A stretch of 64,000 bases of DNA, from the NCBI RefSeq assembly GCF_016904885.1, contig NZ_JADWYI010000001.1:7559224-7623223 (forward strand), read 5' to 3'. How positions within the stretch are numbered: the first letter of the stretch is position 1; every line of letters begins with the position of its first letter. Both the position numbers and the translations under genes were made by a program. Positions 50,576-60,664 of this stretch are shown here, piece after piece. The DNA is from Archangium primigenium. Lineage in GTDB: Bacteria; Myxococcota; Myxococcia; Myxococcales; Myxococcaceae. Below the pieces are notes generated by a model that did no database searches, was not told where the DNA came from, and saw only the letters and a program-made list of their open reading frames with translations.

Positions 50576-51216
50576 AGGATGTGGGGCGTGGTGTAGCCCA
50601 CGCCCAGCGCCACCGTCTCGCGGGGGATGAAGCCCGTGTCCCGCAGCACGCCGAGCACCGTCTCGCGCGGCTGCAGCACCAGGTCACCCCCCGCCTGGGT
50701 GCGGCCGAGCGCCTTCACCATCACCCACTCCTGCGCGAGGCACTTGCGGTGCTTCCAGGAGCCATCCCCCTCGGCCTCCTTCAAGAGCAGCCGTCCGCCG
50801 GGCCGCAGCAGGCGGCGCGCCGCGCCGAGGAAGTCGCCCCAGCGCTCCACGGGCAGCAGGTACAGCACGTCACACACCACCACGGTGTCGAACTGGCCGG
50901 CCAGCTGCTCGGCGAGCGAGTCCACGCCCCCCTCCTCCACCGTCACATGGGACAGCCGACCCGGGCCCTGGCGCGCCCAGGCCACCTTGCGGGGGTCAGG
51001 ATCGACCCCATGCACCCGCCGACGAGAATCCCCGAGGGCGAGCAGCGCGGTGAGCAGGCCATGGCCGCAGCCCACATCGGCCACGGCGCCCCCGGGCGGC
51101 ACACGGGCGGCCACGGCTTCCAGGGGCGCGGAGAAGGCGCGGGCCTGGACGTGGAAGCGCTCGGCGGGGGGCAGGCGGGAGAAGAGGGCCAGGGCGGCGG
51201 AGAGGGGTGCGTTCAC
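50551..51216 (-). CDS. Class I SAM-dependent methyltransferase
   Basis: The GTG start (51216, in a GTGA overlap with the upstream membrane gene) gives 221 residues. The SAM motif is V-A-D-V-G-C-G-H-G-L-L-T-A-L, followed by an acidic V-D-P-D-P and L-R-P-G-G-R-L-L-L-K-E-A. The substrate is unknown. It forms a translationally coupled pair with a membrane glycosyltransferase, suggesting methylation of the lipid-linked glycan or a related lipid. It converges with the ChbG-type gene and overlaps it by 25 bp, an unusually tight layout. Confidence 0.85.
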   Translation of the reverse strand: MNAPLSAALALFSRLPPAERFHVQARAFSAPLEAVAARVPPGGAVADVGCGHGLLTALLALGDSRRRVHGVDPDPRKVAWARQGPGRLSHVTVEEGGVDSLAEQLAGQFDTVVVCDVLYLLPVERWGDFLGAARRLLRPGGRLLLKEAEGDGSWKHRKCLAQEWVMVKALGRTQAGGDLVLQPRETVLGVLRDTGFIPRETVALGVGYTTPHILYVADNAP

Positions 51217-52343
51217 GAGAGGTAGTAGTCCAGCCCGAAGGCGGCGGAGAGGAGGACGAGGCAGAGCGAGCTCGCGGCGAGGATGCCGTGGCGCCACCGG
51301 GGGCGCTCGCGCAGCAGCATCGCGAGGGTGAGGAAGAGTGGGAAGGCGGACAGGAGGTAGCGCCCCATGCCCATGAAGTCCTTCGTGGACACGGTGGGCA
51401 GGCCGACCATGACGGCGCAGAACGCGCCATAGCCCCAGCCCAGGCGCTTGAGCGTGGGCCACAGCAGGGCGAGCGCCCCCACGCTCAGCGCCGCGTGCAG
51501 GCAGATGAACACGACGTAGTCCGTCGTGGACTGGGGCGACATCAGGGTCTTGAAGAAGGACACCTTGAGCCACGAGCGCCAGCCGGGCACCTGGCCCCAG
51601 GCCGACTGCACCTTCACGAAGGCGAGCGGCTCGTGGAAGCTCCACTGCAGGTAGGCCATGTAGGCCACGAAGCCGAGCGCGGACAGGACGGGCAGCGCGT
51701 CCAGGGCCGTCCAGCGCTCGCCCCGCTCGCGCTTCCACTCGAGCCGACGCACCAGCAGGCCCACCACCACCGCGGGCGCCACGGGCCGCGCCGCCGTGGC
51801 CAGCGCCCCCAGGAGCACCGCCGTGCCCAGGTGCCCCTTCTCCAACAGGCAGAACGCCCCCACCACCATCAGGATGAAGAGCGCATCGGAGTACATGACC
51901 CCGTAGAGGAAGAAGGTGAACGGGTAGAGCGCGAAGAGCAGCGCCGCCTGGAAGGCGGTGTCCGCGTCCGTGCGCATGCGGGCCCAGGACAAGAAGAGCA
52001 TCACGGACAGCGGCCCACACACCAGCGTCACCAGGATGCCGGCATGCCGCACGTCGGGCACCAGCGCGTGCAGGCCCCGGACGGCGAGCGGATAGAGCGG
52101 GAAGAAGGCCACCGCGCTCTGCTCGCCCGGACGGTAGAAGTAGCCGTTCTCGACGATGTACTGGTACCAGCCCGAGTCATAGGCATACCACCCCCCCAGC
52201 ACGTAGCCGAGCACGCCCTGTTCGGGGCCCGGCGGCGTCTTGTGGTGTTGGTAGTACCACTCGCCCACGCCCGCGGCCGCGGCGCAGACGACGAGCGCGG
52301 CCAGGATGACGAGGGCGAGGACCCGGTAGGGAGCGCGGTGCAT
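51213..52343 (-). CDS. Multi-pass membrane glycosyltransferase (PIG-V/GT39-like)
   Basis: ATG 52343 gives 376 residues and about nine hydrophobic helices. The first periplasmic loop contains G-G-W-Y-A-Y-D-S-G-W-Y-Q-Y-I, an Asp-rich loop in the position of the catalytic D-x-D or W-D-x-x-W-Y region of GT-C mannosyltransferases. P-L-Y-P-L-A, Y-P-F-T-F-F-L-Y-G-V-M-Y-S-D and the terminal M-G-R-Y-L-L-S-A-F-P-L-F are also typical. It would use a polyprenyl-phosphate sugar on the outer face of the inner membrane. It lies 62 bp downstream of the hybrid kinase gene. Confidence 0.78.
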   Translation of the reverse strand: MHRAPYRVLALVILAALVVCAAAAGVGEWYYQHHKTPPGPEQGVLGYVLGGWYAYDSGWYQYIVENGYFYRPGEQSAVAFFPLYPLAVRGLHALVPDVRHAGILVTLVCGPLSVMLFLSWARMRTDADTAFQAALLFALYPFTFFLYGVMYSDALFILMVVGAFCLLEKGHLGTAVLLGALATAARPVAPAVVVGLLVRRLEWKRERGERWTALDALPVLSALGFVAYMAYLQWSFHEPLAFVKVQSAWGQVPGWRSWLKVSFFKTLMSPQSTTDYVVFICLHAALSVGALALLWPTLKRLGWGYGAFCAVMVGLPTVSTKDFMGMGRYLLSAFPLFLTLAMLLRERPRWRHGILAASSLCLVLLSAAFGLDYYLS

Positions 52344-52405
52344 GGCGCAGGCTTCATCGAGAAGCGTCCGGGGGTCAAGGAGGACCGCGCCGCGCAACGA
52401 CCCTG

Positions 52406-54790
52406 TCACTCGCCGGAGATCAACGTCCGGATGCGCGTGGCCAGGGCCTCCATGGGGAAGGGTTTGGTCATCACGTGCATGCCGGGCTCCAGGTGGCCAT
52501 GGCCCACCACGGCCGCCTCGGCGTAGCCCGTGATGAACAGCACCTTGAGCCCGGGCCGATGCACCCGGCCCGCGTCGGCCATCTGCCGGCCGTTCATCCC
52601 GCCCGGCAGGCCCACGTCCGTCACCAGCAGATCGATCCGGGCCTCGGACCGCAACACCTTGAGGCCAGACGCGCCGTCGGCGGCCTCGATGGCGCGGTAG
52701 CCCAGCTCCTCCAGCACGTCCGTCACCAGCATCCGGATGGCGGCCTCGTCGTCCACCACCAGCACCGTCTCGCCCACCTCGGCGCGCGGCGCCTCGGACA
52801 GCTGGGGCGCGGCATCCTCGGCCTTGGCCTCACCCAGGTGGCGCGGCAGGAAGAGGCACACCGTCGTGCCATTGCCGACCTCGGAGTAGATGCTCACGTG
52901 GCCGCCGGACTGCCGCGTGAAGCCGTAGATCATCGACAGGCCCAGGCCCGTGCCCGCGCCGAGCGGCTTGGTCGTGAAGAACGGATCGAACGCCTTGGCG
53001 ATGACGTCGGGCGGCATGCCCGTGCCCGTGTCCGACACGCACAGCACGATGTAGCTGCCCGGCTGCATGTCGTTGATCCGCGCCACGCGCGCATCGAGCA
53101 CCCGGTTGTTCGTCTCGATCGTCAACCGGCCCCCGCCGGGCATCGCGTCCCGGGCGTTGATGCACAGGTTGAGCAGCGCGTTCTCCAACTGGTGTGGATC
53201 GACCTCGGTGGACCAGAGCCCGTCCGCCGTGGAGACCGTGACCAGCACCTCGGGCCCCACCGTGCGACGGATGAGGTCCGCCATGCCCTCGACCAGGCGG
53301 TTGGCATCCACCGGCTTGGGGTCGAGCGTCTGGCGGCGCGAGAACGCGAGCAGCCGGTGCGTCAGGGCCGCCGCGCGCGAGGCCGCGCCCTGGGCGGCCG
53401 CGGTGTAGCGATCCAGCTCCTTGAGGCGGCCCTGCGCGATGCGGATGGACAGCAGCTCCAGGCTGCCGGTGATGCCCGTGAGCAGGTTGTTGAAGTCGTG
53501 CGCCAGACCGCCCGTCAACTGCCCCACCGCCTCCATCTTCTGGGCCTGCCGCAGCTGCTCCTCGGTCTTGGCGAGCGTCTCCTCCCGCGCCTTCTCCGCG
53601 GTGATGTCCCGCCCGACCGCCACCATGAACCCGTCGCCCGGGCCCGCCGTCCAGGAGATCCACCGGTAGCTCCCGTCCTTGTGACGGTAGCGATTCTCGA
53701 AGCGCCACAGCGCGCGGCCCTCGGAGATGTCGTTCGCCCCGCCCGCGGTCCGGGTCTGATCGTCGGGGTGGACCAACTCGAACAGGCTGCGCCCCACGAG
53801 CTCGGCCTCGCTCCAACCCAGCATCTCCGTCCAGGCGGGATTCACCGCGGTGATGGCGCCATCGAACCGCGCCACCAACATCAAGTCAGAGGACAGCCGC
53901 CAGAGCCGGTCGCGGTCGCGCGTGCGCTCCTCCACCTGCTGCGCGAGGTTGGCGTTCAACTCCCGGAGCGTGTCCTCCATGCGCTTGCGCTGGGAGACGT
54001 CGTTGAACAGGACGGCGACCCGGTTCTCGCCCGCCGCGCCCAGGCGCAGGGCATGGACCTCGTACCAGCGGCCCGCCAGGCTCTCGGCGCGATTCTCGAA
54101 GCGCACGGGAACCCCCGTGCGCGCGACCTGCCCGTAGACGTCGTACCAGTGCTGCTCGTGCTCGGGCGCGAACTCCCGCATGCGCCGGCCCACGACATCG
54201 CTCAGGCCCGTCTGCCGCTCGAACGCGAGGTTCTTGTCGAGGAAGACATAGTCCACCGGCTTGCCATCCGGCGCGAAGAGCACCTCGATGATGCAGAAGC
54301 CGACCTCCAGGGAGTCGAGCACGGTCCGGTAGCGGTCCTCCCGCACCTCCGAGCGGCGCAGCGCCTCGCCGGCCAGGTGTTCGGGCGTCCGGTCGCGCAG
54401 GATCTTCACGTAGCCCCGGTGCGTGCCGTCCTCGTCGCGCAGGGGCATCATCTCGCCCGCGGCCCACAAGCGGACCTCGCCCTTGCGCAGGTGCCAGCGC
54501 TCGTCGGCGGCGCGGCCCTTCTCGACCGACTGGCGCATCTCCTTTTCCGGCTGCTTGAGCGCGAGATCCTCGGGCGTGAAGAAACGGTCCACCTTCTCAC
54601 CGAGCATCTCCTCGGCCGTCCAGCCCAGGATCTGCTCGGCGCCCCGGTTCCAGTCGGTGACCCGGGCCTCGAGGTCCGTCACGACGATGGCGAAGTCGAC
54701 ACTGCTCCGCAGGATGGCCCGCTGCCGCGACACCTCGGCTTCGAGGGTCCGGATGCGCTCATGGAGTGGTTCGTTCGTCGGGTCGGTCAT
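52406..54790 (-). CDS. Three-PAS hybrid histidine kinase
   Basis: ATG 54790 gives 794 residues; the frame remains open to 54910. Three PAS-type domains lie at about 20-150, 150-280 and 295-420 ([29 protein letters not shown]). H-box [12 protein letters not shown]-box N-L-C-I-N-A-R-D, G1 D-T-G-T-G-M and G2 G-A-G-T-G-L-G-L follow, then a C-terminal receiver ([15 protein letters not shown]). With no membrane segment, the signal is cytoplasmic. No response regulator is adjacent, so it probably feeds a phosphorelay or an unlinked regulator. Confidence 0.94.
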   Translation of the reverse strand: MTDPTNEPLHERIRTLEAEVSRQRAILRSSVDFAIVVTDLEARVTDWNRGAEQILGWTAEEMLGEKVDRFFTPEDLALKQPEKEMRQSVEKGRAADERWHLRKGEVRLWAAGEMMPLRDEDGTHRGYVKILRDRTPEHLAGEALRRSEVREDRYRTVLDSLEVGFCIIEVLFAPDGKPVDYVFLDKNLAFERQTGLSDVVGRRMREFAPEHEQHWYDVYGQVARTGVPVRFENRAESLAGRWYEVHALRLGAAGENRVAVLFNDVSQRKRMEDTLRELNANLAQQVEERTRDRDRLWRLSSDLMLVARFDGAITAVNPAWTEMLGWSEAELVGRSLFELVHPDDQTRTAGGANDISEGRALWRFENRYRHKDGSYRWISWTAGPGDGFMVAVGRDITAEKAREETLAKTEEQLRQAQKMEAVGQLTGGLAHDFNNLLTGITGSLELLSIRIAQGRLKELDRYTAAAQGAASRAAALTHRLLAFSRRQTLDPKPVDANRLVEGMADLIRRTVGPEVLVTVSTADGLWSTEVDPHQLENALLNLCINARDAMPGGGRLTIETNNRVLDARVARINDMQPGSYIVLCVSDTGTGMPPDVIAKAFDPFFTTKPLGAGTGLGLSMIYGFTRQSGGHVSIYSEVGNGTTVCLFLPRHLGEAKAEDAAPQLSEAPRAEVGETVLVVDDEAAIRMLVTDVLEELGYRAIEAADGASGLKVLRSEARIDLLVTDVGLPGGMNGRQMADAGRVHRPGLKVLFITGYAEAAVVGHGHLEPGMHVMTKPFPMEALATRIRTLISGE

Positions 54791-54980
54791 GGCGCGGTGG
54801 GGTGTGGGGATAAAGCGCATCCTCGGGGAATTCGGCAACACACAGGACGACAGGCCCGAGGCCCCGCCGCTCCTATCAGAATTTGCCATCCAGGGAGCGA
54901 CACCGGCCACGGGTCCACGCGGCGCTTCCCGCGTCCCGTGCGTTCACCGACAATGCCGCCCGTTCCCTCCAGGAGAGAGC

Positions 54981-56903
54981 ATGTTCCCCATCCGCCACCT
55001 CATGGTGCTCGGGCTCGTCGCGCTCGCCGCGCCCGCGCGTGCCCAGCCCCCCCGGCCTCCCGAGCCCCCCGTGAACGAGCGCGCCAGCTATCTGCGCGCG
55101 CACTACACCAAGTTCGAGTACCGCATCCCCATGCGCGACGGCGTGAAGCTCTTCACCGCCGTCTACATCCCCAACGACGCGAGCCCCACCAGGCGCTATC
55201 CCTTCTTGCTCGTGCGCACGCCCTACACGGTCGCGCCCTACGGCACGGACCGCTACTCCGAGCGGCTCGGGCCCACCGAGGCGTACGAGAAGGACGGCTT
55301 CATCTTCGTCAACCAGGACGTGCGCGGCCGCAACATGTCCGAGGGCGAGTTCGTCAACGTGCGCCCGCACCTGGACGTGAAGAAGGGCCCCCAGGACATC
55401 GACGAGAGCAGCGACACGTACGACACCCTCGCCTGGCTGCTCAAGAACGTGGCGCACAACAATGGCCGCGCGGGCCAGTGGGGCATCTCCTACCCCGGCT
55501 TCTACACGTCCGCGGGTGTCATCGACTCGCACCCCGCGCTCAAGGCCGTGTCCCCCCAGGCGCCCATCGCGGACTGGTTCTGGGACGACATGCACCGCCA
55601 CGGCGCCTTCAACCTGGTGCTCGCCTTCGACTTCTTCTCCACCTTCGGCCGGCCCCGGCCGCAGCCCACCGCCGAGCAGGGCTGGAAGCCCTTCGAGCAC
55701 GGCACGCCGGACGGCTACCAGTTCTTCCTGGACCTCGGCCCCCTGGGCAACGCCGACACGCGCCACTTCAAGGGCGACGTGGCCTTCTGGAAGGAGCTCG
55801 CCGCGCACCCCAACTACGACGCGTTCTGGCGCGCGCGCAACCTGCTGCCGCACCTCAAGAACATCAAGGCCGCCGTGCTGACGGTGGGCGGCTGGTACGA
55901 CACCGAGGACCTGTACGGCCCGCTGCGCACCTACGCCGCCATCGAGAAGCAGAACCCCGGCATCTCCAACACCCTGATGATGGGGCCCTGGTCGCACGGC
56001 GGGTGGCTCGGCAGCGAGGGCCGCGCCCTGGGCGACGCCGACTTCGGCTTCCCCACGGCGCGCACCTACCAGGAGCTGGGCTTCACCTTCTTCAAGCACC
56101 ACCTCAAGGGCGGCGAGGCGCCGGACCTGCCCGAGGCCCTGGTGTTCGAGACGGGCGCCAACCGCTGGCGCCGCTTCGACACCTGGCCGCCCAAGGGCGT
56201 GCGCGAGCAGCGGCTCTACTTCCAGCCCCGGCAGGGCCTGTCGTTCCAGGCCCCCACCCAGGCCGCGCCCTCCTTCGCCGAGTACGTGAGCGATCCGGCC
56301 AAGCCCGTGCCCTACACGACGGAGATCACCCCGCGCTGGGCGAAGAACTACATGACCGAGGATCAGCGCTTCGCGGCGCGCCGGCCCGACGTGCTCGTCT
56401 TCCAGACGGAGCCCTTGGAGAAGGATCTCACGCTCGCGGGCCCGCTGGAGGCGGAGCTGTGGGTGTCCACCACGGGCAGCGACGCGGACTGGGTGGTGAA
56501 GCTCATCGACGTCAACCCCGGCAAGCTGCCCGGCACCTCGCGGCAGTCCGAGCAGGAGGGTGTGGAGAACCGGGGCCACCAGCAGACGCTGGTGCGCGGC
56601 GAGCCCTTCCGGGGCCGCTTCCGTGAGAGCTACGGCGAGCCCAAGGCCTTCACGCCGGGCGAGGTGACCAAGGTGCGCTTCGTCATCAACGACGTGCTGC
56701 ACACCTTCCAGCGCGGGCACCGGCTGATGATCCAGGTGCAGTCGAGCTGGTTTCCCTTCATCGACCGCAACCCGCAGACCTTCGTGCCCAACATCTTCGA
56801 GGCGAAGGAGGAGGACTTCGTGCGCGCCACGCACCGCGTGTACCACGAGGCCTCGCACCCGAGCGCCCTCAAGGTGAACGTGCTGCCGGCGCTGGCGGAG
56901 TGA
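54981..56903 (+). CDS. CocE/NonD-family (X-Pro dipeptidyl-peptidase-like) exported hydrolase
   Basis: ATG 54981 with AGGAGAGAG just upstream gives 640 residues. A Sec signal peptide ends in P-A-R-A-Q. The alpha/beta-hydrolase domain has G-I-S-Y-P-G (nucleophile Ser near residue 176), G-G-W-Y-D-T-E and P-W-S-H-G-G for the acid and His. The C-terminal jelly-roll domain begins around 480 (G-P-L-E-A-E-L-W-V-S-T). Members hydrolyse acyl, ester or X-Pro peptide bonds, including cocaine esterase and cephalosporin hydrolases. As a secreted enzyme it may take part in prey or polymer digestion. The substrate cannot be told from sequence. Confidence 0.9.
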   Translation: MFPIRHLMVLGLVALAAPARAQPPRPPEPPVNERASYLRAHYTKFEYRIPMRDGVKLFTAVYIPNDASPTRRYPFLLVRTPYTVAPYGTDRYSERLGPTEAYEKDGFIFVNQDVRGRNMSEGEFVNVRPHLDVKKGPQDIDESSDTYDTLAWLLKNVAHNNGRAGQWGISYPGFYTSAGVIDSHPALKAVSPQAPIADWFWDDMHRHGAFNLVLAFDFFSTFGRPRPQPTAEQGWKPFEHGTPDGYQFFLDLGPLGNADTRHFKGDVAFWKELAAHPNYDAFWRARNLLPHLKNIKAAVLTVGGWYDTEDLYGPLRTYAAIEKQNPGISNTLMMGPWSHGGWLGSEGRALGDADFGFPTARTYQELGFTFFKHHLKGGEAPDLPEALVFETGANRWRRFDTWPPKGVREQRLYFQPRQGLSFQAPTQAAPSFAEYVSDPAKPVPYTTEITPRWAKNYMTEDQRFAARRPDVLVFQTEPLEKDLTLAGPLEAELWVSTTGSDADWVVKLIDVNPGKLPGTSRQSEQEGVENRGHQQTLVRGEPFRGRFRESYGEPKAFTPGEVTKVRFVINDVLHTFQRGHRLMIQVQSSWFPFIDRNPQTFVPNIFEAKEEDFVRATHRVYHEASHPSALKVNVLPALAE

Positions 56904-56911
56904 CACACGCG

Positions 56912-56942
56912 GCGGAGGCGCCCGGGGCTCGGGCGCCTCCGC
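56912..56942. terminator. Perfect 13-bp hairpin between convergent genes
   Basis: GCGGAGGCGCCCG (56912-56924) pairs exactly with CGGGCGCCTCCGC (56930-56942) around a 5-base loop, eight bases after the CocE stop and 10 bp before the fadJ stop. It could end both transcripts; there is no T-tract. Confidence 0.65.
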
Positions 56943-56952
56943 GCGCGGGGAC

Positions 56953-59196
56953 TCAGGCGCCGCGCGGGTAGAACGTCTCGCCCGCCTTCACCTTCTCGAA
57001 GAGCAGGGGCGCGGGGGCGAAGCGCTCGCCGTACTTGTCGTGGTAGTGCTCCAGCCGCCGCAGCAGCTCGCCCAGGCCCAGGCTCTCCGCGTAGCGGAAG
57101 GGCCCGCCGAGGAACGGCGGGAAGCCGAGGCCGAAGATGGCCCCCACGTCCCCGTCGCGCGGGCTGCGCAGGATGCCCTCGCCCAGGCAGCGGATGGCCT
57201 CGTTGACCATCTGCAGGGCGCAGCGCTCGGCCATCTCGCGCGCGTCCAGACTCTTGCGGTTCTTGCCGTGGGGCAGCAGCTCGTAGATGGAGGTGTCCAC
57301 CTCCTTCTTCTTGCCGTCGTAGGTGTAGAAGCCCTTCTGGTTCTTGCGGCCGAGCCGACCGTCGGCCACGACCTTCTCGAACGCCTTGGGCGCCACCATG
57401 CGCTTGCCGAAGGCGGCCTCCATGATGGGGCCCACCTTCTGGGCCACGTCGATGCCCACCTCGTCCAGCAGGGTGATGGGCCCCACGGGGAAGCCGAAGT
57501 CCACCACCGCCTTGTCCAGTTCGGCGATGTCCGCGCCCTCGGCCAGGAGGTACGCCGCCTCGTTCATGTACGGCGCGAGGATGCGCGAGGTGTAGAAGCC
57601 CGGCCCGTCGTTGACGACGATGACCGTCTTGCCCTGCTTCTTGCCGATCTCCACGCACGTGGCCGTCACCCAGTCGGCCGTGCCCTTGTGGGTGATGATC
57701 TCCAGCAGGGGCATCTTGTGCACCGGACTGAAGTAATGCATGCCGATGATCTGCTCGGGCCGGCGGGCGCCCTCGGCCAGCTGGGTGATGGGGATGCTGG
57801 AGGTGTTGGAGGCGAAGATGGTGTCGTCGCGCGTGACGGCTTCCACCTCGCCGAGGATGCGGCGCTTGAGGGCCAGGTCCTCGAACACGGCCTCGATGAC
57901 CACGTCCACGCTCTTGAAGCCCGCGTAGTCGGTGCCACCCGTGACGAGCGATTGCTTCTGGGCCGCCTCGCGCCAGGTGAGCGAGCGGCGCTTCACGCGC
58001 TCATCCAGGATGCCCTGCACCTGCTTGAGCGCGCGGCCCACGCCCGCGTCGTCCTTGTCCTTCACGCGCACCGGCACGCCCTGGAGCACCGCGCTCACGT
58101 AGGCGATGCCGCCGCCCATGAGCCCGCCGCCGAGCACGCCCACCTTCTTCACCGGGCGCGCCTTCACGTCCGGCTTCGCCGTGCCGTTCTCCTTCTTGAG
58201 CGCGGTGGTGGCGAAGAAGATCTCCACCAGGCGCTTGGAGACGTCGGACACCACCAGCTCGCCGAACAGCCGGGCCTCGGCCTCCAGCCCCGCCGCGCGG
58301 CCGGACTCCAGGCCCACGCGGATGGCCTCGAGCGCCTTCTCGGGCGCGGGGAACTTGCCGCGCGTCTTCTTGCGCAGCTGCTTGCGCGCCTGGTCGAAGA
58401 GGATCTTCCGGCCGAGCGGGTTGTCCTCCAGCGCCACCTCGGCCCACATCTCCCGGTTGGCGAGCCCCTGCAGGAGGCCCCCCAGGCCCTTCTTGCCCTG
58501 CTGCGCCACCGCCTTGAGCCCCTGGCCCCGGGAGCGCTTCACCTTGAGCGTGCCCGCCGCCAGCTCCAGGGCGCGCCGCAGCGCCACCTCACGCAACAGC
58601 GGCACCGGCACCACCTCGTCCACCATGCCGAGCTTCTTGGCCTTGGCGGCCTTCACGCTCTTGCCCGCGAGGATGATGTCCAGCGCGGCCTGCGCGCCGA
58701 TGAGCGCCGGCAGCCGCTGGGTGCCGCCCGCGCCGGGCAACAGGCCCAGTTGCACCTCGGGCAGGCCGATGGACGTCTTCGGGCTGTCGGTGGCGATGCG
58801 GTAGGTACACGCGAGCGCCCACTCCAGGCCTCCGCCCAGACACGCGCCGTGGATGGCCGCCACCACGGGCTTGGGGAACGCCTCGAGCCGGTCGAACTCC
58901 CGCTGCCCGGCGCGCGAGGCGGCCGTGGCCTCCTCCGCCGTGCGCATCGTCTGCAGGAAGTCGATCTTCGCCCCCGCGATGAAGCTGTCCTTCTTGCCAG
59001 AGAGGAACACCACCGCCTTGACGGTCGGGTCCTTCTCCGCGCGCGCCATCAGCGCCGTGAACGCCTCACCCGTGGCGGGCGAGAGCGTGTTGACCGGCTC
59101 GCCCTCCTGGTCGATGACGATGAGCGCGACGCCCTCGCTCACCTGATAGCCAAAGCCGTTCTTCACCTCGACCTCGTGCGCAACCGTGGCAGCCAT
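56953..59196 (-). CDS. fadJ: Fatty acid oxidation complex alpha subunit
   Basis: The ATG at 59196 overlaps the fadI stop (TGATG; an in-frame GTG three bases earlier is also possible) and gives 747 residues. The enoyl-CoA hydratase half has I-H-G-A-C-L-G-G-G-L-E and L-P-E-V-Q-L-G-L-L-P-G-A-G-G. The hydroxyacyl-CoA dehydrogenase half (about 345 onward) has G-V-L-G-G-G-L-M-G-G-G-I-A-Y with V-I-E-A-V-F-E-D and H-Y-F-S-P-V-H-K-M. It runs hydration and NAD-dependent oxidation of beta-oxidation. The partner thiolase is the coupled fadI. Whether it is the FadB or FadJ branch is my choice from the fadI-fadJ gene order. Confidence 0.93.
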   Translation of the reverse strand: MAATVAHEVEVKNGFGYQVSEGVALIVIDQEGEPVNTLSPATGEAFTALMARAEKDPTVKAVVFLSGKKDSFIAGAKIDFLQTMRTAEEATAASRAGQREFDRLEAFPKPVVAAIHGACLGGGLEWALACTYRIATDSPKTSIGLPEVQLGLLPGAGGTQRLPALIGAQAALDIILAGKSVKAAKAKKLGMVDEVVPVPLLREVALRRALELAAGTLKVKRSRGQGLKAVAQQGKKGLGGLLQGLANREMWAEVALEDNPLGRKILFDQARKQLRKKTRGKFPAPEKALEAIRVGLESGRAAGLEAEARLFGELVVSDVSKRLVEIFFATTALKKENGTAKPDVKARPVKKVGVLGGGLMGGGIAYVSAVLQGVPVRVKDKDDAGVGRALKQVQGILDERVKRRSLTWREAAQKQSLVTGGTDYAGFKSVDVVIEAVFEDLALKRRILGEVEAVTRDDTIFASNTSSIPITQLAEGARRPEQIIGMHYFSPVHKMPLLEIITHKGTADWVTATCVEIGKKQGKTVIVVNDGPGFYTSRILAPYMNEAAYLLAEGADIAELDKAVVDFGFPVGPITLLDEVGIDVAQKVGPIMEAAFGKRMVAPKAFEKVVADGRLGRKNQKGFYTYDGKKKEVDTSIYELLPHGKNRKSLDAREMAERCALQMVNEAIRCLGEGILRSPRDGDVGAIFGLGFPPFLGGPFRYAESLGLGELLRRLEHYHDKYGERFAPAPLLFEKVKAGETFYPRGA

Positions 59197-60500
59197 CACT
59201 CACGCTCCAGGACCACCGCGGCTCCGAGGCCACCGGCGGCGCAGACGGTGCACAGCACCGTGTTCTTGTTCTGACGCTTCAGCTCATGCAGGGCCTGGGT
59301 GACGATGCGCGCCCCCGTGGCCCCGAAGGGGTGACCCAACGACAGCGAGCCGCCGGACAGGTTCAGCCGCGTGCGGTCCACCTCGCCCACCGGCGCGCTC
59401 CAGCCCGCCTTCTTGGCGAAGTCCTTGGAGGCCAGGGCCTGGAGGTTGCTCGCCACCTGGGCGGCGAACGCCTCGTGCATCTCCACCAGATCGATGTCCG
59501 CGAGCGTCATCCCCGCGCGCTTGAGCGCGATGGGCGCCGCGTAGGCGGGCCCCTGCAACAGCTGGTCGCCCGGATCCGTGGCGGCGTACGCGTGCGAGCG
59601 CAGGTAGCCGAGCGGCGTGTACCCCAGCGCCTTGGCCTTCTCCTCGCTCATCAGCAGCAGCACGCCGGCGCCGTCGGTCAGCGGCGAGGAGTTGCCCGCG
59701 GTGATGGTGCCGTACTTGCGGTCGAACACGGGCTTGAGCTGGGAGAGCGACTCCAGGCTCGTGTCCGCGCGCACGATGTTGTCCTTCTCGGCCACCTTTT
59801 CGTACTTGGGCGGCACCACCACGTGCATCACCTGGGGATCGAAGAAGCCGTCCTTCCAGGCGCGCGCGGCGTTCTGGTGCGAGGCGAGCGCGATCTCGTC
59901 CTGCTCGCGGCGGGAGATGCCGTTCTCCTTGGCCATCTTCTCCGCGCTCTCGCCCATGGTCTGGCCGGTGGAGTACTCGGCGATGGCCGGGGGCACGGGG
60001 GCGAGGTCCCTCGGCTTGAGCGTCTGGAAGGCCTTGAGCTTGTCACCGAGGGAGCGCGCCTTGGAGGCCGCCACGAGCGACTGGGCCAGGGGGCGGCTGG
60101 TGAAGATGGGCGCGTCCGACATGGACTCGGTGCCACCGGCGAGCACCACGTCCGCCTCGCCCAGGGCGATGGCGTTGGCCGCCGCCGTCATGGCCTGGAT
60201 GGACGTGGCACAGGCGCGCGCCACGGTGAAGGCGTCGATCTTCCGGGGCAGCCCCGCGGCCAGCACCACCTCGCGCGCGATGGACGGCGCGGTGAGCGTG
60301 GGGATGACCTGGCCGAACACCACCTGGTCGATCTCGTTCGCGTCCAGGTCCGCGCGCTGGACGAGCTCCTGGACCACCATGCGGCCCAGGTCCAGGGCGG
60401 TGAGCTTCGCGAAGTCCGTGCCCGCCTTCGCGAAGGGCGTCCGCAATCCACGGACGATGGCCACCCTGCGGTGACCGTTGCGCTGCTGCTCGCGTGCCAT
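59196..60500 (-). CDS. fadI: Acetyl-CoA acyltransferase (beta-oxidation thiolase)
   Basis: ATG 60500, six bases after GTGAGG, gives 434 residues; a GTG at 60512 is an alternative. Thiolase motifs are A-R-A-C-A-T-S-I-Q-A-M with the nucleophilic Cys, E-M-H-E-A-F-A-A-Q-V, G-H-P-F-G-A-T-G-A-R and the C-terminal V-C-A-A-G-G-L-G-A. The 434-residue length fits FadI. It cleaves 3-ketoacyl-CoA to acetyl-CoA. It is the first gene of the fadI-fadJ operon; a promoter and a palindromic site lie just upstream. Confidence 0.94.
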   Translation of the reverse strand: MAREQQRNGHRRVAIVRGLRTPFAKAGTDFAKLTALDLGRMVVQELVQRADLDANEIDQVVFGQVIPTLTAPSIAREVVLAAGLPRKIDAFTVARACATSIQAMTAAANAIALGEADVVLAGGTESMSDAPIFTSRPLAQSLVAASKARSLGDKLKAFQTLKPRDLAPVPPAIAEYSTGQTMGESAEKMAKENGISRREQDEIALASHQNAARAWKDGFFDPQVMHVVVPPKYEKVAEKDNIVRADTSLESLSQLKPVFDRKYGTITAGNSSPLTDGAGVLLLMSEEKAKALGYTPLGYLRSHAYAATDPGDQLLQGPAYAAPIALKRAGMTLADIDLVEMHEAFAAQVASNLQALASKDFAKKAGWSAPVGEVDRTRLNLSGGSLSLGHPFGATGARIVTQALHELKRQNKNTVLCTVCAAGGLGAAVVLERE

Positions 60501-60534
60501 TGTGTGCCTCACCGGGTGCTTCGGGATGAGGCGC

Positions 60535-60563
60535 TTCTAATGACCCGTGGAGCGGCGCGTCAA
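60535..60563 (-). promoter_or_regulatory. Promoter of fadI-fadJ
   Basis: On the minus strand TTGACG (60563-60558) and TTAGAA (60540-60535) are 17 bases apart. The predicted start near 60528 gives a leader of about 28 bases. Confidence 0.6.
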
Positions 60564-60570
60564 CGGAAGA

Positions 60571-60586
60571 TTGATTCTGGAATCAA
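60571..60586. promoter_or_regulatory. Palindromic operator upstream of fadI-fadJ
   Basis: TTGATTC and GAATCAA are exact inverted arms around TG, seven bases upstream of the -35 hexamer. The position suggests an activator or a repressor of fatty-acid use. I do not recognise the exact family. Confidence 0.55.
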
Positions 60587-60664
60587 CACCCCACCCCACC
60601 CCGCCTCCCCGCTCGGTGGGAGGCCGGGACGGGCTGTCGGCCAGCGCACACTTCCGCGGGGGCG

